NCBI GenBank assembly: GCA_039666455.1
Contig: JAVSLW010000001.1
Coordinates: 17,689 to 81,688, forward strand
DNA: 64,000 nt
Reading direction: 5' to 3'
Source of the DNA: Methanobacterium sp.
Lineage (GTDB): Archaea; Methanobacteriota; Methanobacteria; Methanobacteriales; Methanobacteriaceae
How positions within the stretch are numbered: position 1 is the first letter of the stretch; each line of letters opens with the position of its first letter. Of this stretch, positions 57,427 to 64,000 are shown in pieces. The translations under genes were made by a program, and so were the position numbers. The notes under the pieces are model-generated. The model saw only the letters and a program-made list of their open reading frames with translations. It searched no databases and was not told the DNA's origin.

Positions 57427-60081
57427 TTAGAAAGGTAGCGATACATAATTACCTTTCATAACGACTGTTTTTGTATTCCAGTTGTTTATTACGCCGAATC
57501 TGTTCCTGGAACTTGTAGTATCTACACTGTACCATCGACCGTTTACCCAAACTTCAGCCCACACATGTCCGTAGGTGTTACCACTTGTAAATGTACATCT
57601 TCCATGCATATATTTTGCAGGGATGCCTGCAGCTCTTGAAAGAGCAATTAAAAGATGGGCTTGATCTACACAGTTTCCTGTTCTATCATTTAAGGTTCTT
57701 AGTGCACCCCTTCTGGTGTTAGGGTAGAAAGAATAGCTGATGTTATCCCTTACCCAGTTGAAGATTGCAACTGATTTGTCGTAGGCTGATGTTTTGCCAT
57801 TTGTTATTGAAGCTGCTAACGCTTTGATTTTTGGATCGTTTACCTGGCAGTTTAGAGTTGCTGCAAGGTATTTCTGTAACTCTGCGGGCACTGGTGGCGC
57901 TGGGGGTGAAGCAACCTCTCTCCATGGAACTACTGAAACATAATTGGGCAGCCTACTATTGGCATCCTGGAAGCTTAGTACCTTTGAAAACATGTAAATC
58001 AATGATTCAAACCTCACTTCGCCAAGAGGAGTGGTTACATGATTTGGTAGGGCTCCGTTTGCATCTATGAAAGCTTTAACTCTCTTTGCAATATCTATGT
58101 ATCCTGCCTGATCTATGGTTCCTTTGTTTATGTTTTCATTGGGTGTTGCTGGTGCATTCACTGTTTTAAGTGATATCAGTGCGTATGATCCTTCTTTAAC
58201 TTCAATTGTACCCATAACCAGTAATCTCAAGAAGTCAGATACTGCAACCTGACTGTTACCTACTGTTACATAGTTTGGTAGTTTGTGGTTGGTTTCAATG
58301 TAATTTTTCACATTTGCTGCTGCCTTTTTAATTTGATCCACTGTAAATTTTGTCACTGATAAATCAGCTGTAGTGGGCGGCGAAATTTTCATATTTGGAT
58401 CCATTGTAACGTAATTTGGTAGTCTGTTTTTGGAATTGTGGAAATTGAGTATTTTTGAATATATGTAGACTAAATGTTCATATGGAATTTTTCCAAGCGT
58501 GGTAGTAGCATAGTTTGGTGCCTGACCATTTGTATCAATGAATGAATTGATTCTATTTGTCATGTCAATGTATGCTGTTTTAGTGATACTTCCACTTTTA
58601 AATGATCCTGTAGAATTCTGGGGTGCCATAACATTTTTAAGTGTTAATGGTGATGTAATTCCATTGTTTAACTGTAAAACACTTTTAGTCATCAAATTTA
58701 AGAAATCTGACATTTTTACTCTGGTTGTGGCAACAGTTACATAGTTTGGTAGCCTTTTGTTGGTTTCAATGAAAGTCTTTAACCTGCTTGCTGCGTCCTT
58801 AACTTCATTTAAGGTAAATGCTGGTGGTTTTAAAAAGTCCTGACTGATCAGTCCATATCTGAATAATACATATCCAGATGCACCGTTTTCAATAGCAGAT
58901 TGAACATCTTTATGTAATTCGTCTGCAGTTAATAGCGTTGTATCATAATCTGAGACATATGTCTGTAGACCCGCTAAAACTGGTATTTTATTGCCGTTTG
59001 CATTTACTGCGTGGTCAACAATGTATTTTGTTGCTGTACCGATCCATGAAGTGTCTTTCCCATAATTTCCTTTGTAGATCATTGGAGCCAGGAAATCAAC
59101 GTATTTTGCAAGTTGTCCATAGTCCTGCCCGTATTGATTTGCATTAGATGCTCCTTCAGGCATTACCGCTGCTGAAAGCGCTACCTTTGGTTTTTTAGCC
59201 TGTATCAACTGTTTTACATCTCTAACAAATGAGGTGATTACTTCAGTTCCATTGTGTTTGTAAGCTGCATTATCTCCAACTCCAGAATATCTTACATAAT
59301 CAAGGTGTATACCATTGATGTTGTAGTTTAATATATCTGAAATTGCATTTAAGAGATGAGAACGCTGGGTTGAGTTAGCTGGATTAATCCATTTACCATT
59401 AGCATCCTTAAAACATGTTATCCATGCATGAATTCTTATGCCTGAATTCTGGAATTTGTTTAAAATATCTTTTAAAACACCGTGGTAAGTAGGAGCTGAG
59501 ATTAGATTGGTTTTTACGAAAATGTCTGTAATGTTGGCATTTTTAAGTTCAGCTACAGTGATATTCCCTGCATCTTCAGCTTTTAGCCAGATACCTCGAA
59601 TATTGGTGTAATTTTCCCCACCTGCAGCCTGTGGTTCTTGATTTACTGTATCTTCAGTATTCTGACTTGATTCTGTATTTACTGAATCTTGACTGAATTC
59701 ATTTTGTACATTTTCTGTGCTAATTTTTGAATTATCAACAGTCTGATGGACTGGAATAGCATCTGAAATTTTGCGAGTCTCTGTATTTTGATTTGTTTGC
59801 GTTACTTCTGATTCATTTTGTGATGTTTTTTCTGTTATAGAACTGTTTCCAGTAGTTTGTGGTATTTTATCAGTGGCTTGCTCTGTTTTTTGCGTTTCTG
59901 TAGAGCTATTTTTTACAGATTCTGATTTGTATTCATTTGTTGTTGTATTTTTTTCAATACTTACGGAATTTGTGATATTTTCCGCTGTTTGCTGATTATC
60001 TACTGCAGCGAATGAACTACCTACAGTAGACATTGCTATCAAGCAAATAATCAGCATTACAAGCAACGAGTGTCGCTTGAT
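57427..60081 (-). CDS. Secreted pseudomurein-binding protein with glycosidase-like barrel and transglutaminase-like peptidase
   Basis: About 884 residues. Signal peptide (KRHSLLVMLIICLIAMS), a Thr/Ser/Asn/Gln linker of about 125 residues, a GHL10/DUF4015-like barrel (NIRGIWLKAED, ITDIFVKTN, GIHLDYVRY, FLAPMIYKGNYG), then four pseudomurein-binding repeat units (RLPNYVTV-type) and a transglutaminase-like peptidase with Cys in GNCVDQAH, His in YGHVWAEV and Asp in YSVDTTSS. It likely cuts wall peptides and perhaps glycan. By comparison with the paralogue the start is an ATC at 60081, 7 bases after GGAGG; TTG at 60129 lies inside a leader hairpin. Confidence 0.85.
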   Translation of the reverse strand: MKRHSLLVMLIICLIAMSTVGSSFAAVDNQQTAENITNSVSIEKNTTTNEYKSESVKNSSTETQKTEQATDKIPQTTGNSSITEKTSQNESEVTQTNQNTETRKISDAIPVHQTVDNSKISTENVQNEFSQDSVNTESSQNTEDTVNQEPQAAGGENYTNIRGIWLKAEDAGNITVAELKNANITDIFVKTNLISAPTYHGVLKDILNKFQNSGIRIHAWITCFKDANGKWINPANSTQRSHLLNAISDILNYNINGIHLDYVRYSGVGDNAAYKHNGTEVITSFVRDVKQLIQAKKPKVALSAAVMPEGASNANQYGQDYGQLAKYVDFLAPMIYKGNYGKDTSWIGTATKYIVDHAVNANGNKIPVLAGLQTYVSDYDTTLLTADELHKDVQSAIENGASGYVLFRYGLISQDFLKPPAFTLNEVKDAASRLKTFIETNKRLPNYVTVATTRVKMSDFLNLMTKSVLQLNNGITSPLTLKNVMAPQNSTGSFKSGSITKTAYIDMTNRINSFIDTNGQAPNYATTTLGKIPYEHLVYIYSKILNFHNSKNRLPNYVTMDPNMKISPPTTADLSVTKFTVDQIKKAAANVKNYIETNHKLPNYVTVGNSQVAVSDFLRLLVMGTIEVKEGSYALISLKTVNAPATPNENINKGTIDQAGYIDIAKRVKAFIDANGALPNHVTTPLGEVRFESLIYMFSKVLSFQDANSRLPNYVSVVPWREVASPPAPPVPAELQKYLAATLNCQVNDPKIKALAASITNGKTSAYDKSVAIFNWVRDNISYSFYPNTRRGALRTLNDRTGNCVDQAHLLIALSRAAGIPAKYMHGRCTFTSGNTYGHVWAEVWVNGRWYSVDTTSSRNRFGVINNWNTKTVVMKGNYVSLPF

Positions 60082-60116
60082 TATACCGCCTCCTATTATA
60101 TCTAAATTGTAAATAT

Positions 60117-60134
60117 AAACCTTATTCAAGGTTT
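60117..60134 (-). promoter_or_regulatory. Leader hairpin of the pseudomurein-binding protein gene
   Basis: AAACCTT-ATTC-AAGGTTT is a perfect 7-base stem in the predicted leader. It covers the TTG at 60129, which argues against that codon as the start. Confidence 0.5.
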
Positions 60135-60165
60135 TTTATTTACAAAGGTGCATAGTGAATTATGG

Positions 60166-60180
60166 CATATAAATCTTTTG
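60166..60180 (-). promoter_or_regulatory. Promoter box shared with the neighbouring paralogue
   Basis: The plus-strand 15-mer CATATAAATCTTTTG is identical at 63153-63167, and each copy lies 81-85 bases before the start of its gene. The minus strand reads AAAGATTTATATG with a TATA core. Confidence 0.65.
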
Positions 60181-60756
60181 GTCCAAAATCAAAAATAAAA
60201 GACTGCTTTAGCTTTTTTTAGGATTTAAAACTTTTTAAATGGTTTTTAAAAAGTAGGATCAGTGACCATGATCATCCCTAACCCTTCCTTATATTTGAAA
60301 TAATCCAAAACAGGATAATAACTAATATTGCTATTTATAAACATTTATTGTGTTATATAATATTTTAAAAGGATATCTTAAACTATTTAAGCTTTAATTT
60401 TAAAATAAGTGAAATTAATAGCTATTCAAAGTATTTAAGACCAAAAATTGGATTTTGGTTTTATGTCTTTTTGGCTATATTGACTTATTTTAATTTTATA
60501 ATTCTTAAATAGCTTCTAAAATTAATTAAGCAATGAATTAGATGTTTTAATTCAAAATAAACTAATAAATTTTCTAAAATGCCATTTATCTTATAATTTT
60601 ATAAAAATATTTATTAAAAAGGACCAGAAAATGATAATATATTAAAATAATTAAAAATAATATATATAATAATAAAGTATTAAATTCTATTAGAAGTTGA
60701 ATGATCTAAAACTTTAAAAAGTGGAAAAAAAGTTGGTCCTAAAAAAAGAAATTGGG
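60181..60756. other. Long A/T-rich intergenic region
   Basis: The 576 bases have no gene. A perfect 10-base inverted repeat at 60230-60254 (ACTTTTTAAA and complement, 5-base spacer) sits about 50 bases upstream of the promoter box at 60166-60180 and may be an operator. The rest is A/T-rich, with nothing recognised. Confidence 0.55.
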
Positions 60757-60855
60757 TTAGAATGATAGTACGCTATAAATTCCTTTCCATGCTAATACAA
60801 CTCCTTTCATACCACTAAATGTGTTTCTGTTTTTAAAGAGCTTAAAATAAAAAAA
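60757..60855 (-). pseudogene. In-frame duplicate of the paralogue's C-terminal tail
   Basis: Directly after the stop of the 60856 gene, the same frame stays open for 32 codons and ends with KGIYSVLSF and TAA; NRNTF appears earlier in it. This repeats the true C-terminus (SSRNTFGSINHW ... KGIYSELPF). It is a remnant of a duplicated gene end, or an extension reached only by readthrough. Confidence 0.65.
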
Positions 60856-63072
60856 TTAGAAGGGTAATTCCGAATAAATTCCCTTCATGATCACTGTATT
60901 CCTGTTCCAGTGGTTAATAGAGCCAAATGTGTTTCTGGAACTTGTAGCATCTGCATCATACCAGTTTCCATTTATATAGAACTGTGCCCATACGTGTCCG
61001 TATACCTTACCGCTTGTAAATGTACATGTTCCGTGCATGTATTTTGCTGGAATTCCCGCTGCTCTGGCAAGTGCTATCAACAAATGCGAGTGGTCAACAC
61101 AATTACCCTCCCTGTTCCGGTATGCGTTTACAGCCCCGTATTTGGTATTGTAGTAGAATGAATAGCTCAGGTTATCTCTTACCCAGTTAAAGATCTTTAC
61201 ACCTTTATTATAGGTTGAACCTGCACCATTTGTTAGCGATGAGGAAAGTGCTTTAATGCGATAATCATCTATTTGACAATTTGCCGTTTTTTGAAGGTAT
61301 TTTTGCAAATCAGCAGGCACTGGTATGGAATCAGTTTTCCATGGCTCTAAAGTAACGTGTCCAGGTAATCTGTTATTTGTGTTATAGAAGTTCAACACTT
61401 TTGCCATCATGTAAATGGTTGATTCATACTGAATTTTTCCAAGAGAACTTGTCACGTAATTTGGGGAAATTCCGTCCGAATCTATAAATGATTTAATTCT
61501 TTGGGCTATATCCAGGAGCTCTGCTTTATTAATTTGTCCGTTTATATTGTCTCCACCAGGATGTGAAGGTGGATTTACATCTTTAAATGATACATGTGTT
61601 TTAATTCCAGTATCCAGTTGCAGGACACTCACTGACATTATCCTTAACATTTCAGGCATTGAAACCTGGTTTGAATCTATCTGTACGTAATTTGGAAGTC
61701 TGTTACTGGAATCTATGAAAGATTTAATCCTTGCTGCAGCTTCCAGAACACTGTTTACACTGAATTTTACTGAATTGTCGCTGGAATTTTTAAAGAAATC
61801 ATTATCGGTTAATCCATATCTGAATAATACATATCCAGATGCACCATTTTCAATCGCTGATTTAACGTCTTTTTTAAGTTCACCTGCGGGTAAAATTGTT
61901 GTATCGTTGTCTGATTTATATGTCTGAATTCCTGCTAAAACAGGTTTTCCACCAAAGTTTTGAGCTATCCATTTTGTAGTTGAACCAATCCATTCTGTAT
62001 CCTGCTTGTAATTTCCTTTGTAAATCATTGGAACAATGAAATCAAGGTAAGGTGCAAGTTTAGCGTAATCTTGCCCGTAATAATATCCATTCTGGCTACG
62101 TTCAGGCATTACAGCCGCTGAAACGGCTACTTTTGGTTTAATCTGTTTTACAGTGTTTACAACATTTTCAACGAAAGATGTTATTACTGCTGTTCCATTA
62201 TATTTGTAGGCTGTCCCTGGATATCTCACATAATCTAGATGGATCCCATCTACATCATAATTTCGTGTGATATCTGAAATTGATGTTATCAATGAATTGA
62301 TTCTGGAAGTATCATAGCCAGTTCTTATCTCATCCCTATAGGCATACTGGTAGTTCCATTTGTGTACCCACCGGTATCTCCATTTAAATTTCCATTTACC
62401 TCTGGATTTATACCAGGATTTATACCATTCTTTGGACTTTGTCCTGTATTTTTTCGAAACATAGGGAACTTTTACTGTGTAACTGTACCTGCCCTGCGGA
62501 TCTATCCAGTTTCCATTGGCATCCTTAAAGCATGTTATCCATGCATGAACTCTTATATTAGTGTTTTTCAACCTGTTTAAAAGAGCTGTTAGCACATTTT
62601 GATACGTAGGAACTGTTATTAAGTTTGATTTAATGAATATATCTGTTATTCCTGCTCCCTTTATTTCATCCATATTCAAAATGCCCACGTCTTCAGCTTT
62701 TAGCCAGATACCGCGAACATTTATATATTTATCATCTCCTGCAGCATCAGTAGAATTTTGAACGTTGGTTATGTTACTGTTGTTAAAGTTAACTTCACTA
62801 TCCTGGCTTGAATTCGATGTATTTTGTGTTATTTGCGGGTTTGCTACTGAAGTATCACTTGCAGGTTCTGCTGCTTTTTCCTCTGCAGCTCCTGCCGAAC
62901 TTGGAATGGTCACATTATTTTGCACGTCTGTTGTATTTTTTTGAACCATACTGAGATTTGATGTATAATTTTCTGGAATCTGTGAATTTTCTGTGGCGGC
63001 ATATATATCGGTTACATTAAACAATGCTGCACCAAAAATGAGCAGCAATGCAAGCAACAACAACTGCTTCAT
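60856..63072 (-). CDS. Secreted pseudomurein-binding protein, paralogue of the 57.4 kb gene
   Basis: The 738 residues follow the same plan: signal peptide (KQLLLLALLLIFGAALF), Ser/Thr/Asn linker, GHL10-like barrel (VRGIWLKAED, GIHLDYVRYPG, FIVPMIYKGNYK), two pseudomurein-binding repeats, and a transglutaminase-like peptidase (Cys in GNCVDHSH, His in YGHVWAQF, Asp in YDADATSS). It has two repeats fewer than its neighbour and a basic, Tyr/Trp-rich insert near residues 192-254. ATG at 63072 follows GGGAGGCAGTATA. It was probably formed by tandem duplication. Confidence 0.87.
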   Translation of the reverse strand: MKQLLLLALLLIFGAALFNVTDIYAATENSQIPENYTSNLSMVQKNTTDVQNNVTIPSSAGAAEEKAAEPASDTSVANPQITQNTSNSSQDSEVNFNNSNITNVQNSTDAAGDDKYINVRGIWLKAEDVGILNMDEIKGAGITDIFIKSNLITVPTYQNVLTALLNRLKNTNIRVHAWITCFKDANGNWIDPQGRYSYTVKVPYVSKKYRTKSKEWYKSWYKSRGKWKFKWRYRWVHKWNYQYAYRDEIRTGYDTSRINSLITSISDITRNYDVDGIHLDYVRYPGTAYKYNGTAVITSFVENVVNTVKQIKPKVAVSAAVMPERSQNGYYYGQDYAKLAPYLDFIVPMIYKGNYKQDTEWIGSTTKWIAQNFGGKPVLAGIQTYKSDNDTTILPAGELKKDVKSAIENGASGYVLFRYGLTDNDFFKNSSDNSVKFSVNSVLEAAARIKSFIDSSNRLPNYVQIDSNQVSMPEMLRIMSVSVLQLDTGIKTHVSFKDVNPPSHPGGDNINGQINKAELLDIAQRIKSFIDSDGISPNYVTSSLGKIQYESTIYMMAKVLNFYNTNNRLPGHVTLEPWKTDSIPVPADLQKYLQKTANCQIDDYRIKALSSSLTNGAGSTYNKGVKIFNWVRDNLSYSFYYNTKYGAVNAYRNREGNCVDHSHLLIALARAAGIPAKYMHGTCTFTSGKVYGHVWAQFYINGNWYDADATSSRNTFGSINHWNRNTVIMKGIYSELPF

Positions 63073-63152
63073 TATACTGCCTCCCCTTTTTTCCAGATGT
63101 CAAATTAACACCATTGTGGAGTTATTGACAGATAAATTATGTTTTTCCTGGA

Positions 63153-63167
63153 CATATAAATCTTTTG
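63153..63167 (-). promoter_or_regulatory. Promoter box of the second paralogue
   Basis: It is identical to the 15-mer at 60166-60180 and lies 81 bases before the ATG at 63072. Confidence 0.65.
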
Positions 63168-63432
63168 ATTTAATTTTTCAAAAAACAGAGGTATAATCTT
63201 TTATTTTAAATTTAAATTCCTCAAAAAGAGAATTAAAGCCAGAGATTGCTGAATATCGATAATTATTTTAAGATTTAAACTGTAATAATTTATTGAATTT
63301 GTTTAAAAACAGCTAATTAGGGAGTTTCAAAAAAAATATTTTATTCAATGCATTAAATCATTATCCTTTGCTAAAAGAGGGATAGAAAGATTTCTATGAA
63401 AAGTATGAAAAAATAATTCTTAAACTACAATT

Positions 63433-64000
63433 TTATTTTCCAATTTCCTCAGCCCAATTTCTACAAATCAAATTCGCCTGCTCTAAAACAGTGTCCACAG
63501 CTTTTTTCTGTTTATCTGGCGGATAACCATAAGCCCTTAAAATCCTTTTAACTGCAACTCTAAGCTTTGCCTGAACATTCTCTCTTAAAGTCCAGTCAAT
63601 GGTTATATTGTTACGTATAGTTTTAGCAAGCTCTATTGCAATTTCTCGAAGTGTTTCATCACCTAAAACCTTTACAGCACTGTCATTAACTTCTAAAGCA
63701 TCGTAAAAAGCAACTTCGTACTCGGTTAAGTTTAATTCTTCTCCCCTATCTCTTGCTTTTCTCATTTTCCCTGCAAGTTCCATTAATTCTTCGATGACTT
63801 TTATAACATCAATACTTTTGTTATGATATTTTATAATAGAATTTTCAAGCATTTCAGAAAATAATCTGGCTTCAATTATATTTTTTCTTTTTCTACTTCT
63901 TATTTCATCATTTAAAAGCTTTTTCAGTAATTCTACAGCCAGATTTTTATGTTCCATGCCTTTTACTTCAAGCAGGAATTCATCTGAAAGTATGGAAATA
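63433..64000 (-). CDS. hsdR: Type I restriction enzyme R subunit, C-terminal part (runs off the window)
   Basis: The open frame continues to the window edge without a start, so the ATG at 63957 is internal. The visible 188 or so residues match the helical C-terminal domain of HsdR (ENVQAKLRVAVKRILR and GYPPDKQKKA), which contacts the methyltransferase core. Helicase and nuclease domains lie outside. No hsdM or hsdS is in the window. Confidence 0.85.
   Translation of the reverse strand, partial: ISILSDEFLLEVKGMEHKNLAVELLKKLLNDEIRSRKRKNIIEARLFSEMLENSIIKYHNKSIDVIKVIEELMELAGKMRKARDRGEELNLTEYEVAFYDALEVNDSAVKVLGDETLREIAIELAKTIRNNITIDWTLRENVQAKLRVAVKRILRAYGYPPDKQKKAVDTVLEQANLICRNWAEEIGK

Noticed and set aside
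58538..59147. Forward frames inside the pseudomurein-binding protein gene
   Set aside because: They are antisense to a gene with intact repeats and catalytic motifs and have no ribosome sites.

Overview
The window comes from a methanogenic archaeon of the order Methanobacteriales, most likely Methanobacterium. The evidence is archaeal ribosomal proteins (S3Ae, L40e), a two-domain Cdc48 ATPase, GGGP synthase for archaeal lipids, archaeal FAD synthase RibL, a methanogenesis marker 16 protein, HypD, and pseudomurein functions (Mur-type peptide ligases and proteins with pseudomurein-binding repeats). The DNA is A/T-rich, with archaeal TATA boxes and GGAGG or GGTGA ribosome sites. Several gene starts were moved to internal ATG, GTG or TTG codons that sit a few bases after such a site.

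Layout. 0-10.6 kb: housekeeping genes (a ThiN-HIT fusion, SIS isomerase, Nog1 GTPase overlapping Hsp20, marker 16, THEP1 NTPase, radical SAM, PmbA/TldD, phosphoglycolate phosphatase, HypD). 11-17.4 kb: a pseudomurein-type cluster, with a 934-residue double Mur ligase, a second zinc-ribbon Mur ligase, an exported VanW-like protein and a MobA-like nucleotidyltransferase. 17.4-23.8 kb: DUF169, GGGP synthase, L40e, Tsr3, a chelatase-like AAA-VWA protein and DUF116. 24-26.8 kb: pstS-pstC-pstA without pstB or phoU, preceded by a candidate structured RNA. 27-37.2 kb: an iron-sulfur flavoprotein, NifX-like protein, S3Ae and DUF92, then a long same-strand run apgM-glmM-glmU-gammaCA-hisC-nrdG-like-ASCH/TPR. 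37.3-47.5 kb: pdxS, PepSY lipoprotein, AglD-like membrane protein, Cdc48, TyrA, HemL, CbiC. 47.7-52.9 kb: a frameshifted mgtE, a divergent phosphohexomutase, an NDP-sugar pyrophosphorylase and TruA. 53-57.3 kb: small unknowns, a CheY-like receiver, HisA, a PEP-synthase-like protein without the ATP-grasp part, and RibL. 57.4-63.1 kb: two large secreted paralogues that combine a glycosidase-like barrel, pseudomurein-binding repeats and a transglutaminase-like cysteine peptidase. The window ends inside the 3' part of a type I restriction hsdR gene.

How it fits together. GlmM and GlmU make UDP-GlcNAc. The Mur-type ligases and the nucleotidyltransferase plausibly use activated precursors to build pseudomurein peptides. 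The two secreted proteins at 57-63 kb look able to bind and cut the finished wall, perhaps at both glycan and peptide bonds. The most interesting items are those two proteins with their shared promoter, a possible AUC start and an in-frame duplicated C-terminal tail; the double Mur ligase with its VanW-like neighbour; the pst operon without its ATPase; and a hairpin that overlaps the ribosome site of the PmbA/TldD gene. No tRNA, rRNA, CRISPR array or complete insertion sequence was seen.
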